A program made the position numbers and the translations under genes. From Labilithrix sp. (GTDB lineage Bacteria; Myxococcota; Polyangia; Polyangiales; Polyangiaceae): a stretch of 64,000 bases of DNA. Location: positions 1 to 64,000 of the forward strand of contig JAQBQL010000066.1 of NCBI GenBank assembly GCA_028287035.1, given 5' to 3'. This document shows positions 51,982-62,647 of the stretch, one piece after another; the first letter of the stretch is position 1, and every line of letters starts with the position of its first letter. The notes under the pieces were generated by a model that saw nothing but the letters and a program-made list of their open reading frames with translations, did not search any database and had not been told where the DNA came from.

Positions 51982-53115
51982 ATGAGCCATGTCACCTGGA
52001 GCTTTCCCACCACCATCGTGTTCGGTAACGGCTCGATCTCCGTCCTCGGCGACCACGTTCGCAAGGCCGGGGGGACGCGCGCCCTCGTCGTCGCCGATCC
52101 CGGCGTCGTGAAGGCCGGCATCGCCGAGAAGGTCCGCAAGGCGCTCGAGGACGGCGGCATCCCGACGATGGTCTTCGACCGCGTCGACCCGAACCCCGTC
52201 GAGCCGAACGTGACCGAGGGCGTCGCCGCCTACCGCTCGCATCGCGCGGACATCGTCATCTCGGTGGGAGGCGGCGCGCCGCTCGACACCGGCAAGCTCA
52301 TCGCGCTGAAGACGACCCACGATCGACCGCTCGAGGACTACGACGACGCGACGGGCGGCGATCGCTTCATCACCGCGAACATCCCGCCGATCATCAACGT
52401 GCCGACCACCGCCGGGACCGGAAGCGAGGTCGGTCGCTCCGGCGTCGTCACGCTCGCCGCGACGGGCCGGAAGACGGTGATCTTCTCGCCGTACCTGCTC
52501 GCGCGGGCGGCGATCCTGGACCCGGAGCTCACGGTGAGCATGCCCCCGCGCGTCACCGCGTCGACCGGCTTCGACGCGCTCACCCACTGCATCGAGGCCT
52601 ATCTCTCGCTCGGCGATCACCCGATGGCCGACGGGATCGCGATCGCGGGCATCGAGCTCTGCGCCAAGCACCTGCCGCGCGCCGTCGAGGCGGGCGCCGA
52701 TCTCGTCGCGCGCGGCGGGATGATGAAGGCCGCCATGATGGGCGCCGTCGCCTTCCAGAAGGGGCTCGGCGTCTGCCACTCGCTCGCGCACCCGCTGTCG
52801 TCCGAGAAGCACATGCACCACGGGCTCGCCAACGCGCTGTGCCTGCCGGCGGTGTGCGACTTCAACAATGCCACCGTGCCGGACCGCATCGAACGCGTGC
52901 GCCGCGCCGTCGACCTCCAGGCCACGAGCCTCGCCAACGCGCTCCGCACGCTGCGCGAGCGCCTCGGGCTGCCGAACGGGCTCGCCGCCGAGGGCATCAC
53001 CAAGGCGGACATCCCGAAGCTCGCTGACAAGGCGATGCAGGATGCGTGTCACACGCTGAACCCGCGCCCGGTCACCCGGGACGACGTGGTGAAGCTGTAC
53101 GAGCTCTCGCTCTAG
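51982..53115 (+). CDS. Iron-containing alcohol dehydrogenase
   Basis: The 377-residue group III ADH starts MSHVTWSFPTTIVFGNGSIS. Family signatures are GGGAPLDTGKLIAL for NAD binding, INVPTTAGTGSEVGRSGVVT, GFDALTHCIEAYLS and GVCHSLAHPLSSEKHMHHGL with metal-ligand histidines. Substrate specificity cannot be read from sequence. It follows the GS-like gene by 41 nt and is likely in the same unit. The stop overlaps by 4 nt with the end of the convergent minus-strand gene. Confidence 0.92.
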   Translation: MSHVTWSFPTTIVFGNGSISVLGDHVRKAGGTRALVVADPGVVKAGIAEKVRKALEDGGIPTMVFDRVDPNPVEPNVTEGVAAYRSHRADIVISVGGGAPLDTGKLIALKTTHDRPLEDYDDATGGDRFITANIPPIINVPTTAGTGSEVGRSGVVTLAATGRKTVIFSPYLLARAAILDPELTVSMPPRVTASTGFDALTHCIEAYLSLGDHPMADGIAIAGIELCAKHLPRAVEAGADLVARGGMMKAAMMGAVAFQKGLGVCHSLAHPLSSEKHMHHGLANALCLPAVCDFNNATVPDRIERVRRAVDLQATSLANALRTLRERLGLPNGLAAEGITKADIPKLADKAMQDACHTLNPRPVTRDDVVKLYELSL

Positions 53116-53759
53116 ACGCGGGTGCGCTGGCCGCGGCGCGCCACGCGGCGGTAACCCTCCGCGCCGAGCAGGCCAAGCACGAACGCGAGGCCGGCCACGC
53201 CGTATGCCCAGAACCCGTCGCTCCGCGTGCCCTCGCGCGTGACGAGCACGGCGTTCTCGGTGAGCGGCGTGCCGGAGGCCGCGAAGAGCTCGCGCTGCGC
53301 CGGCGTGAAGCCGCTCTCCCAGAGGACGCTGCGCACCTCGCCCTTCGCCGTCATGGGCGCGCCCGCGACGCGACCGCCGGTTCCCTGGGCGGCGGAGACC
53401 GCCTGCGTCTGCTGGAGGTCGGCGGCCTTCGTCGCGAGCACGACGCTCGCCTTCTGGCCCGGCTGGAAGCCCTCCTCCACCATCGGCACCAGCACGATCT
53501 CGTCGCCGGGCACGTCGCTGCCGTTCATCTTCGTCGTCGTCCGCTGCACGACCGCGGCCTCGGGGCGGGCTGCGCCGGTGAGCGCGACGTGGTGCGTCTT
53601 CGCGAGATCGGTGGCGAGCTCCATCACGTGCGCGGTCGGCGTGACGGAGACCGGCGGCTTCGTGTCGAGCACGTGCAGCCACGCCGGGAGGAACGCGACG
53701 AAGGCGATCGCGGTCAGGAGGAGCGGCGCGAGCACGTAGACGAGGACGACACGCTTCAT
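53112..53759 (-). CDS. Membrane protein of unknown function with two helices
   Basis: The 215-residue protein has an N-terminal helix (VVLVYVLAPLLLTAIAFVAF) and a C-terminal helix (FWAYGVAGLAFVLGLLGAEG) flanking a periplasmic domain (EIVLVPMVEEGFQPGQKASV, TPAQRELFAASGTPLTENAV). There is no recognised family. It converges with the ADH gene with overlapping stops at 53112-53115. Confidence 0.7.
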   Translation of the reverse strand: MKRVVLVYVLAPLLLTAIAFVAFLPAWLHVLDTKPPVSVTPTAHVMELATDLAKTHHVALTGAARPEAAVVQRTTTKMNGSDVPGDEIVLVPMVEEGFQPGQKASVVLATKAADLQQTQAVSAAQGTGGRVAGAPMTAKGEVRSVLWESGFTPAQRELFAASGTPLTENAVLVTREGTRSDGFWAYGVAGLAFVLGLLGAEGYRRVARRGQRTRV

Positions 53760-53820
53760 CCCACCAGCCTAGCGCGCGCCTGCGCCGGCGAGACCTGATC
53801 CCGCTCGGTCGCGCACGCCA

Positions 53821-55557
53821 TCACGGAGACGCGCGAGCTGCGATCTCGCGGTCGGTGAGGTCCTCGATGTCATCGGAGGGCGCGATCTCGCGCGGGGCCG
53901 GGACGAGGGCGCTCTTCATCACGGCGAAGCCCTTCTCGATCTCCTGCCGCCGCAGCAGCTGCGGCTTCGTGAGCTCGCCGGAGAGCGGCCGCTGGCGCGG
54001 GCGGAGCAGCCAGCGCGGCCGCGCGTCGTAGCCGGTCATGCCATTGCGGTCCCGCTCGTGCCGCCGCCCGGCCACGAAGTAGAAGCGCGCGACGAGGCTC
54101 GTGAGCTCGTCGCACGCGCTCGTGCCGCAGTCGGTCTCGTCGGGATTGCCCAGGAAGAGGGCGGCGTAGCGCCGTGCCTCGAGGCCCTCGCGGAGATCGG
54201 CAGGCGCGCGATCGCCCGCCCGGATCACGTCGTAGAGCGCGGCGGCATGCGCGCTCGTCGCAGGACGCGTGACGTCGCCGGTGGTGGTGACGAGCACCTG
54301 GCCCTGCCGCTCGAGCTGTCGAACCAGCGCGAAGAACCGGCGGCGCTCCGCGACGTCGTCGCGATCGGGCGCGAGCTCGGTCGGGTCGAAGATGGCGCCG
54401 GCGAGCTGGAGGGCGAGACCCGCGAGGACCAGCGCGGTCACGACGGGCGCGGCGCGCGTGCCCGCCGCGGCCTGCTCGGCGCGCGAGGCCGCCACCGCGG
54501 TCGCGGCGCACCCGAGCGGAAGCCATGCGACCAGCACGTTCGCCCATCCGCCCGAATGCGCGCGGAACGAGAACGACGCGACCATCGACGCGAGCACCGC
54601 GGAGGCGAGGACGAGGTCCTGCCAGCTCGCCCCCACGGGAAGGCGGCGCCGGCGGACCAGCGAGGCGAGGACCGGCACGCTCACCGCGATGCTGCCCGCC
54701 GCGATCGCGAACGCCTTCGGCAGGTCCTGCACGAAGAAGATCGAAACGCGCTCGGCGCGGATCCCGTGCGCGCTCGGCAGCGTCAGGCAGTAGTAGCGGA
54801 ACCAGCCGTCGGTCGCGATCTCGAGGTACCCGCCGAGCGCCGCGAGCACGAGGCACCCGGCCGCGCCGAAGACCATCGCGCGCCGCCGTTCACCGGCGAG
54901 CGCGAGCCCCACCAGCACCGAGAGGAACGCGAGGAGGCCCGCCTGCTTCGTGAAGAAGGAGAGGCCGAAGAGCGCGCCCGACACCGCGGCGCCGAGCGTC
55001 GTCGTGCGGGTGAAGAGCACCGCCAGCGCCACGAGGAACACCGCGGCGTAGAGCGCGTCGACGCGCTCGAGATCGTAAAAGGCGAGCGTGAGCGAGTACG
55101 TGGCGAGGTGGAGCAGCAGCGCGCCGGCCTGCCAGAAGCTCGAGGCCCCGAGGGCGCGCGCGATGCGAGCGATGGCCCAGGCGGCGCACGCGGTCGCACC
55201 GATCGAGACGACCTTGCACGCGATGAACGTCGGCATCACCTTCGCGAGCGCCGCAGCGATCACGAAGTAGACGGGCGGATACACGAACGGGATGAACTCC
55301 GCGGACGGCGCCACGTAGAGCCCGCGTCCGTCGCGCACGCGCTCGACGCCGTCGCGGATCGCGCCGGTCATCCACTCGCCGTCGATGGGGTGCCGGAAGC
55401 GCGCGACCACAACCCAGGCGGTCAGGAATGCGAGGACGACGCCGAGGCCCACCGCGATCGCGCGCAGCACGCGGACGCCTGTTTCCTCGCGCTGGCCGCC
55501 GCGCTGGCCGTCGACCCCGATGAGCTCGCTCGGCGCCACGACGCCCCCCTTTACCAT
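53821..55557 (-). CDS. Glycosyltransferase-like integral membrane protein
   Basis: The 578-residue protein has a large lumenal loop after the first membrane helix (ARFRHPIDGEWMTGAIRDGV), resembling the acidic catalytic loop of GT-C (PMT/ArnT-type) enzymes. About ten membrane helices follow, including FWQAGALLLHLATYSLTLAF and VDALYAAVFLVALAVLF. The last 170 residues are soluble. It probably transfers a sugar from a lipid carrier in the inner membrane. The ATG at 55557 lies 15 bp from the GTG of the divergent NtrC gene. A much longer frame upstream is only antisense to that gene. Confidence 0.78.
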   Translation of the reverse strand: MVKGGVVAPSELIGVDGQRGGQREETGVRVLRAIAVGLGVVLAFLTAWVVVARFRHPIDGEWMTGAIRDGVERVRDGRGLYVAPSAEFIPFVYPPVYFVIAAALAKVMPTFIACKVVSIGATACAAWAIARIARALGASSFWQAGALLLHLATYSLTLAFYDLERVDALYAAVFLVALAVLFTRTTTLGAAVSGALFGLSFFTKQAGLLAFLSVLVGLALAGERRRAMVFGAAGCLVLAALGGYLEIATDGWFRYYCLTLPSAHGIRAERVSIFFVQDLPKAFAIAAGSIAVSVPVLASLVRRRRLPVGASWQDLVLASAVLASMVASFSFRAHSGGWANVLVAWLPLGCAATAVAASRAEQAAAGTRAAPVVTALVLAGLALQLAGAIFDPTELAPDRDDVAERRRFFALVRQLERQGQVLVTTTGDVTRPATSAHAAALYDVIRAGDRAPADLREGLEARRYAALFLGNPDETDCGTSACDELTSLVARFYFVAGRRHERDRNGMTGYDARPRWLLRPRQRPLSGELTKPQLLRRQEIEKGFAVMKSALVPAPREIAPSDDIEDLTDREIAARASP

Positions 55558-55572
55558 GCTAAGCTGCCGGCC

Positions 55573-57009
<1,437 letters not shown>

Positions 57010-57011
57010 CC

Positions 57012-58202
57012 GTGGCTCGCTCGCACGCGCTCGCCGGCTCGTGGGCCGCGCTCGCCGGAGCGTCGCTCGCACTGGTCTGTTGCTCGCGGCGAGCTCCCGA
57101 TCCGAGCGTGACCGGCGACGCGAGCACGACCGGCGCGGGCAGCGCGATCGTGATCCGTCCCGCCTCCGACGGGACGCGGACGGGTGACTCGGGCGCGGCG
57201 AGGCCCGGCATGGCGTGGGTCCCGCCGGGCACGCTGCGCAGCGGCACCCCCGCCGACAAGGCGCCGCGCGTCGCCGACGAGGAGCCCGCCGGGACCGCGG
57301 TGGAGATGGGTGGATACTACATCGATCTCCTCCCGTACCCGAACGAGCCGGGGGCGATCCCGACGTCGAACGTGACCCGTGACGAGGCCGAGGCGCTCTG
57401 CGCCGCCAAGGGCAAGCGCCTCTGCTCCGAGCTCGAGTGGGAGCGCGCCTGCAAGGGCCCCGAGAACCTCTCGTACGAGTACAGCGACGTGTACCGTGCC
57501 TCCGCGTGCGGCACCGGCGTCGCACCGGAAGAGGCGGCCCGTCGCCCGGCCGGCGAGCATGTCGTCTGCAAGAGCGGCTTCGGCGTCGCGGACATGCACG
57601 GCGGCGTCTGGGAGTGGACCGACAGCCCGTGGGGACGCGGCTCGCGCGAGAAGTCGCTCGGCGTCCTCCGCGGCGGCAACTCGGTCGCCGGCGAGCTGGT
57701 CGGCCGCTGCGCCAACGCCATCGGTCGACCGACCGGCAAGCGCGCGCCGACCATGGGGCTTCGCTGCTGCGCGGGAGCGAAGAACGAGGCGCAGGTGCAG
57801 CTCACCGTGAAGGGGCTCCCCGGCTTCGCCACCGTGGGCACGCCCGAGGAGCTCCACGCGACGTGGGAGCCCGTCCTCCGGCCGGTGCTCGGCATCGCCG
57901 CCAATCACTTCACGCGCGCCTGGAAGTGGATGCCGGTGCCGAACGAGGAGCTCGTCATCATCCTCGGCTGCACGAGCGCGTCGGCCTCCTCCTGCTCGAT
58001 CGCGGTGGGGCGCTCGATCGAGGGCGCGGCGACGCTCGTGGGCACGGCCGACGTCGGGCACGCCATGGCGCTCCCCGACGTGGCCCGCGTGGGCGACGCG
58101 CGGCACCTCCGGGTGCGCGGCCTCGACCCCTCCGGGACGTTCGGCCGGGACCTCACGTACGTGTACGGGCGCGTCGAGATCGGCGACATCAGCCGTCCCT
58201 GA
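57012..58202 (+). CDS. FGE-like (SUMF1) domain protein, probably exported
   Basis: The 396-residue protein starts at a GTG 2 nt after the NtrC stop. It has an N-terminal hydrophobic segment ending in Cys-Cys, a possible but atypical lipoprotein site. The FGE-like domain (about 65-250) has PGMAWVPPGTLRSG, DEAEALCAAKGKRLCSELEW, ADMHGGVWEWTDSPWG, VLRGGNSV and MGLRCC. Only one Cys of the catalytic pair region is visible (VGRCA), so activity is doubtful. A C-terminal part of about 130 residues has no known fold. Translational coupling to NtrC suggests joint regulation. Confidence 0.84.
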   Translation: MARSHALAGSWAALAGASLALVCCSRRAPDPSVTGDASTTGAGSAIVIRPASDGTRTGDSGAARPGMAWVPPGTLRSGTPADKAPRVADEEPAGTAVEMGGYYIDLLPYPNEPGAIPTSNVTRDEAEALCAAKGKRLCSELEWERACKGPENLSYEYSDVYRASACGTGVAPEEAARRPAGEHVVCKSGFGVADMHGGVWEWTDSPWGRGSREKSLGVLRGGNSVAGELVGRCANAIGRPTGKRAPTMGLRCCAGAKNEAQVQLTVKGLPGFATVGTPEELHATWEPVLRPVLGIAANHFTRAWKWMPVPNEELVIILGCTSASASSCSIAVGRSIEGAATLVGTADVGHAMALPDVARVGDARHLRVRGLDPSGTFGRDLTYVYGRVEIGDISRP

Positions 58203-58221
58203 GGGAGCGCGCGGGAGTTTC

Positions 58222-58257
58222 GACAGGCGCGGGGAACCTTTCCCGGGGCGCCCTGTC
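58222..58257 (+). terminator. Long hairpin after the FGE-like gene
   Basis: GACAGG-CGC (58222-58230) pairs with GCG-CCCTGTC (ending 58257), and inside GGGAA pairs with TTCCC around CCT. One bulged base interrupts the outer stem. It is followed by ATTGTG, so only a short T stretch is present. Confidence 0.5.
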
Positions 58258-58391
58258 ATTGTGCGGGAGACGACGATGCAGCGCGCGGGCGGGCCGGTTC
58301 TTCCGGTCCGGCGTGAGGCGTCCGCCCCGTCTCCGAACTGCACCCTCACCCGAGGTGGCTCGCCCTGCGCGCGCCGCCTCACTGGAAGATC

Positions 58392-59948
58392 ATGGCCACC
58401 CACGCATTCGCTCCCCGCTTCGACCTCTCGAACGTCTTCCTCGCGCCCGTGGCCGATGCCGCCGCGCCTGGTGAGCCGAGCTTCGCCCTCCTGGCGAGCG
58501 GGCCGGCGGTGTCGGCCGACGAGGTCGAGTCGCACGTCGACGCCGTCGAGGTGACGGTCCGCTGGGGCAGCCAGGTGCTGAAGGTCGCGCACCTCGCGCA
58601 GGGCGCGAGCTTCTTCGTGGGCGAGGGCTCGGGCCTCGCGCTCCCGGGCGACGTGCTCGGCGCGGAGCGTGCGCCGATCGTGCTGGCGCGCGGGCCGGGC
58701 GCGGTCGTCGTCGCTCCGGCGGCCTCGCGCGGGACGATCGCGCTCCGGGATGGCTCGCGCGAGACGTTCGCCGGCCCGCGCGAGATCTCCCTCGCGCACG
58801 GCATGACCGTCACCCTCGAGGTCGGCCACGAGCGCGCCGACGGCACGACCGGCGAGCCGATCACCTTCGAGATCGGCACCGTCCGCGCGGGCAAGGTGCT
58901 GCCGGTCGGGTTTCTCGCGCAGCTCGCCGGCGGCGCCACCGGGTTCGTCGGGCTCTCGTTCCTCGGCCATGCGGCGATCGTCGCGGCGCTCGCCATGTTC
59001 ATGCCGAAGCTCGGCGCCGACGACGCCGAGGCCATCGACCGCGATCAGATGATGCTGATGCAGCGCATGCTGAACGCGTCCGCCGAGCGGGAGACCGAGC
59101 AGCTGAAGGAGGAGACGGCCCCGTCCGATTCGCCCGCCGGGGGCGGCAGCGTCGGCGGCGAGGCCCACAAGGGCGAGAGCGGCGCGGCCGGGACGACGCG
59201 GCCCGTCACCACGAACGGTCGCATGGCGATCAAGGGGACCGAGGATCACGCGGAGCTCTCCCCGAAGCAGGAGGCGGCGCTCGCCGCGGAGTTCGGCATG
59301 ATCGGCCTGCTCGGGGCGTCGCGCGCCGCGGACCCGAATGGCCCGAAGTCGCCGTGGGCCACGGTGGCGGTCGGCAACGAGGACAAGTCGGCGGAGGGCG
59401 CGCTCTTCGGCCAGACCATCGACGACGCGGCCGGCTTCGGTCTCGGCCTCTCCGGCGTCGGTGAGGGCGGCGGCGGCAACGGCCTCGGCGTCGGCGCCGG
59501 CGGCATCGGCACGATCGGAGGCGGCGGCGGCAAGGGGCCGTGGGGCTTCGGCCCCGGCGACAAGGGCGGCATGGGCATCGGCCACGGTCCGGGCCAGGGC
59601 GGCCACCCGGTGCATCCGATCCGCCTTCGCCCCGACGGCGAGGCGAAGATCTCGGGCCACCTCCCGCGCGAGGTCATCCAGCGCATCGTCCGCCAGAACT
59701 TCGGCCGCTTCCGCATGTGCTACGAGCAGGGCCTTCGCAACAACCCCGGCCTGACCGGCCGCATCTCGACGGCGTTCGTGATCGGCCGCGACGGCTCGGT
59801 CAGCCAGTCGATGGATGCGGGCTCGGACCTTCCCGACCAGAACGTCGTCGCCTGCGTGGTGAAGAGCTTCCAGTCGCTCTCGTTCCCGTCGCCGGAAGGC
59901 GGCATCGCGACCGTCACCTACCCGATCGTCCTCACGCCCGGCGATTGA
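58392..59948 (+). CDS. AgmX/PglI C-terminal-domain protein, membrane-spanning
   Basis: In this 518-residue protein the N-terminal region (about 45-165) has the pattern VTVRWGSQVLKVAHLAQGAS and FFVGEGSGLALPGD, typical of the AgmX/AglT-like cytoplasmic module. A membrane helix follows (GFVGLSFLGHAAIVAALAMF, about 175-197), then a Gly-rich spacer, then the AgmX C-terminal domain (about 420-515) with FRMCYEQGLRNNPGLTGRIS, TAFVIGRDGSV and VACVVKSFQSLSFPSPEGG. It resembles envelope-spanning proteins of gliding-motility complexes. The second AgmX-type gene (15472-16137) is much shorter. Confidence 0.85.
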   Translation: MATHAFAPRFDLSNVFLAPVADAAAPGEPSFALLASGPAVSADEVESHVDAVEVTVRWGSQVLKVAHLAQGASFFVGEGSGLALPGDVLGAERAPIVLARGPGAVVVAPAASRGTIALRDGSRETFAGPREISLAHGMTVTLEVGHERADGTTGEPITFEIGTVRAGKVLPVGFLAQLAGGATGFVGLSFLGHAAIVAALAMFMPKLGADDAEAIDRDQMMLMQRMLNASAERETEQLKEETAPSDSPAGGGSVGGEAHKGESGAAGTTRPVTTNGRMAIKGTEDHAELSPKQEAALAAEFGMIGLLGASRAADPNGPKSPWATVAVGNEDKSAEGALFGQTIDDAAGFGLGLSGVGEGGGGNGLGVGAGGIGTIGGGGGKGPWGFGPGDKGGMGIGHGPGQGGHPVHPIRLRPDGEAKISGHLPREVIQRIVRQNFGRFRMCYEQGLRNNPGLTGRISTAFVIGRDGSVSQSMDAGSDLPDQNVVACVVKSFQSLSFPSPEGGIATVTYPIVLTPGD

Positions 59949-60014
59949 GAGCGAGCGAACCCGAGCGCAGGGAGCCTGGACAAGGGCGGGGGCGGGGGCC
60001 ATGCTCTCTCCCCC

Positions 60015-60449
60015 ATGAGCGACAGCGATTTTCGGACCTTCGAGGAGTTCTGGCCCTTCTACGTCAAGGAGCACTCGAAGAAGTCGACGCGCATCGTGCA
60101 CTTCATCGGGACCACCGCGGCGATCGCTTGCGTCGCGGGCGGCCTGCTGACGCGGCGCCGCTGGCTCCTCCTCGTCGCGCCCGTCGCGGGCTATGGCGGC
60201 GCGTGGGTCAGCCACTTCTTCATCGAGCACAACAAGCCGGCGACCTTCAAGTACCCGCTGTGGTCGCTGCGCGGTGACCTCGTGATGTGGTCGAAGATGG
60301 TGCGCGGCGAGATGGATGCCGAGGTCGAGCGCGTCATGCGCGAGTACGCCGAGCGCGAGTCCGGCGCCGCCACCGCGCCCGCGCCCGCCGCCGCCGCGCC
60401 GAAGGACAACGATGCGCCCGCCCAGGCGCCGAGCGAAGCCGTCAACTAG
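60015..60449 (+). CDS. DUF962/Mpo1-like membrane protein
   Basis: The 144-residue protein matches DUF962: FRTFEEFWPFYVKEHSKKST, RIVHFIGTTAAIA and GGAWVSHFFIEHNKPATFKY with the His residues used by the yeast Mpo1 2-hydroxy fatty acid dioxygenase. Two membrane segments lie at about 33-70. An Ala/Pro-rich tail ends it. The HxxxHxx-type pattern (VSHFFIEHNKP) fits a metal-dependent oxygenase; activity here is inferred from the family. Confidence 0.9.
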   Translation: MSDSDFRTFEEFWPFYVKEHSKKSTRIVHFIGTTAAIACVAGGLLTRRRWLLLVAPVAGYGGAWVSHFFIEHNKPATFKYPLWSLRGDLVMWSKMVRGEMDAEVERVMREYAERESGAATAPAPAAAAPKDNDAPAQAPSEAVN

Positions 60450-60475
60450 TCGTCGTCTCGGGTAGTCTCGGGGCC

Positions 60476-60943
60476 ATGCGCATCGCCCTCGTCGTGCTCG
60501 GTCTGACCCTCGCAGCCTGCCAGGAGACCACCCCGGCCGGCGCGGCGGATCCGACGATGCAGAGCAGCGGGACCGGCCCGCTCGCCCAGCTCGAGAGCTC
60601 TCCGTTCCAGAACGAGGTGTGGATCGCCGAGGACGGGCAGCAGGTGCCCATCCTCTTCTACCCGCGCGAGAACGTGCGGGTGAGCAGCGTCTGCCGCACC
60701 GCGGCCGGGCAGTTCACGTGCGCCGCCATGGCGTTCATGCGGAACGGCCAGCCCGTGGAGCTCGCGGCGCGCGCCCTCGACGGCCGCACCAGCGCCGGCA
60801 CGAAGGTCTGCATGCGGATGAACCAGCCCATCGTCATGGTGCACAACTCGGTGGGCGCCGAGGACGGCTTCTGCCGCTTCCCGGACGGCAGCCTCGTCTC
60901 GAACGGCGCCCTCGAGCAGTACAAGATGCGCGTCCTCCAGTAA
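60476..60943 (+). CDS. Small lipoprotein, function unknown
   Basis: The 155-residue product begins MRIALVVLGLTLAAC, a good lipoprotein signal with Cys15. The mature part has FQNEVWIAEDGQQVPILFYP, CRTAAGQFTCAAMAFMRNGQ and VCMRMNQPIVMVHNSVGAED, with four or more Cys that may pair. No family is recognised. It lies 26 nt after the DUF962 gene. Confidence 0.72.
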   Translation: MRIALVVLGLTLAACQETTPAGAADPTMQSSGTGPLAQLESSPFQNEVWIAEDGQQVPILFYPRENVRVSSVCRTAAGQFTCAAMAFMRNGQPVELAARALDGRTSAGTKVCMRMNQPIVMVHNSVGAEDGFCRFPDGSLVSNGALEQYKMRVLQ

Positions 60944-61007
60944 CCCCGGAGAAGGCCACGATCTCGCGCTCTTGGACGCCGGCGAGGCCGCCCGGGACAC
61001 GGGTGCA

Positions 61008-61036
61008 TTGAACGCCCGGACGAGCGGGATTATGTA
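61008..61036 (+). promoter_or_regulatory. Weak candidate promoter for the Pal-like gene
   Basis: TTGAAC (61008-61013) and TATGTA (61031-61036) are separated by 17 bp. Both match the consensus only partly (4/6 and 3/6). A leader of about 45 nt to the ATG would follow. Confidence 0.3.
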
Positions 61037-61090
61037 AGGCGCGGCGCGGGTACCCGTTCGTTCGGCCCCGCACCGAGGAACCATCCAGCC

Positions 61091-61648
61091 ATGAAGAACT
61101 CTCTCTCGCTCGCTCCTGTTCTCACTGCACTCCTCGGGCTGGCGCTCGTCACGTCCGTCACCACCGGCTGCGGGGGCGACAAGAAGCCCGCCGAGTCCGT
61201 CGCCACGCAGCCGACCGCCGCGACCCCGCCGGTCACCGCGAAGCCGGCGAACGCCGACAAGATGGCCGTCAACGTCGACGACGACATCGTGAAGGCGTGC
61301 AACCTCAAGTTCGAGAACATCGAGGACGCGCCGAAGTTCGATTACGACACCGACGCGCTGACGCAGGGCGAGAAGAACGTCCTCGAGGCGATCGCCAAGT
61401 GCCTCACCACCGGTCCCCTCAAGGGCAAGGCCGTCGACCTCGTGGGCCGCGCCGACCCGCGCGGCGAGACCGAGTACAACATGACCCTCGGCGCCAAGCG
61501 CGCGCGCTCGGTGCACTCGTACCTGGGCGGCCTCGGCGTGCCGGGCGACAAGCTCCACGACACCTCGCGCGGCGAGCTCGACGCGAAGGGCACGGACGAG
61601 GACGGCTGGCGCAAGGATCGCCGCGTCGACGTCCGCCTGGCGAAGTGA
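61091..61648 (+). CDS. OmpA/Pal-like lipoprotein
   Basis: The 185-residue lipoprotein has signal LALVTSVTTGC. A Thr/Pro/Ala linker leads to an OmpA C-terminal domain (about 70-185): FENIEDAPKFDYDTDALTQG, KAVDLVGRADPRGETEYNMT, LGAKRARSVHSYLGGLGVPG and DGWRKDRRVDVRLAK. It should anchor the outer membrane to peptidoglycan as Pal does, but it is not in a tol operon. It precedes purC by 19 nt. Confidence 0.9.
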   Translation: MKNSLSLAPVLTALLGLALVTSVTTGCGGDKKPAESVATQPTAATPPVTAKPANADKMAVNVDDDIVKACNLKFENIEDAPKFDYDTDALTQGEKNVLEAIAKCLTTGPLKGKAVDLVGRADPRGETEYNMTLGAKRARSVHSYLGGLGVPGDKLHDTSRGELDAKGTDEDGWRKDRRVDVRLAK

Positions 61649-61667
61649 CGGCCGCCAACGCATCCCG

Positions 61668-62627
61668 ATGCTGAGCGAAGAGCTCATCAAGGAGCACCTC
61701 GGCACGACCCTCGAAGGTACGCACCTCGAGGGTCTCGGCGAGCGTTACGAGGGCAAGGTCCGCGACAACTACACGCGCGGTGACCGGCGCCTCATCGTCG
61801 TCACGGACCGCATCAGCGCGTTCGACCGCATCCTCGGCACGATCCCGTTCAAGGGCCAGGTGCTGAACCGCCTCGCCGCGTGGTGGTTCGAGCACACGAA
61901 GGACGTCGCGAAGAGCCACTTCCTGGCGCTGCCCGATCCCAACGTCCTCGAGTGCATCCAGTGCACGCCGCTACCCGTGGAGCTCGTGGTCCGCGCGTAC
62001 ATCACGGGGTCGACCTCGACCAGCATGTGGACGCACTACGCGGCGGGCGAGCGCTCGTTCTGCGGGCACTCGCTGCCCGAGGGGCTCCTCAAGAACCAGC
62101 GGCTCGAGCGCCCCATCCTGACGCCCGCGACGAAGGCGCCGCTCGGCGAGCACGACGTCAGCGCGTCGCGCGAGGAGATCCTGGCGCGGGGCAACGTCAC
62201 GGCCGAGGACTTCGACCGCGCCGCCGAGATGGCCATGAAGCTCTTCGCGGCCGGTCAGAAGATCTGCGCCGAACGCGGGCTCATCCTCGTCGACACGAAG
62301 TACGAGATGGGCAAGACGAAGGACGGGGACATCGTCGTCATCGACGAGATTCACACGCCCGACTCTTCCCGCTTCTGGATCGAGAGCACGTACGCCGAGC
62401 GCTTCGCCGAGGGCAAGGACCCGGAGCCGCTCGACAAGGACTTCGTGCGCCGCTTCTACACCGCGCTCGGCTACCGGGGCGACGGCGACGCGCCCGAGCT
62501 CCCGCCCGAGGTCCGCGTCGGCGCCGCGAAGCGGTACATCGAGGCGTTCGAGCGCATCACCGGCGAGACGTTCGAGGCCGACCTCGAGGCGCCGCTGCCC
62601 CGCATCCAGAAGAACCTCGGGCTCTGA
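61668..62627 (+). CDS. purC: SAICAR synthetase (phosphoribosylaminoimidazole-succinocarboxamide synthase)
   Basis: The 319-residue protein is the longer form of PurC. EGLGERYEGKVRDNYTRGDR, RLIVVTDRISAFDRILGTIP, VRAYITGSTSTSMWTHYAAG and IVVIDEIHTPDSSRFWIEST are classic signatures. It converts CAIR and aspartate to SAICAR in purine synthesis. purS follows 20 nt later, indicating a purine gene unit. Confidence 0.96.
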   Translation: MLSEELIKEHLGTTLEGTHLEGLGERYEGKVRDNYTRGDRRLIVVTDRISAFDRILGTIPFKGQVLNRLAAWWFEHTKDVAKSHFLALPDPNVLECIQCTPLPVELVVRAYITGSTSTSMWTHYAAGERSFCGHSLPEGLLKNQRLERPILTPATKAPLGEHDVSASREEILARGNVTAEDFDRAAEMAMKLFAAGQKICAERGLILVDTKYEMGKTKDGDIVVIDEIHTPDSSRFWIESTYAERFAEGKDPEPLDKDFVRRFYTALGYRGDGDAPELPPEVRVGAAKRYIEAFERITGETFEADLEAPLPRIQKNLGL

Positions 62628-62647
62628 CCCGGGCCGGAGAATCGAAG

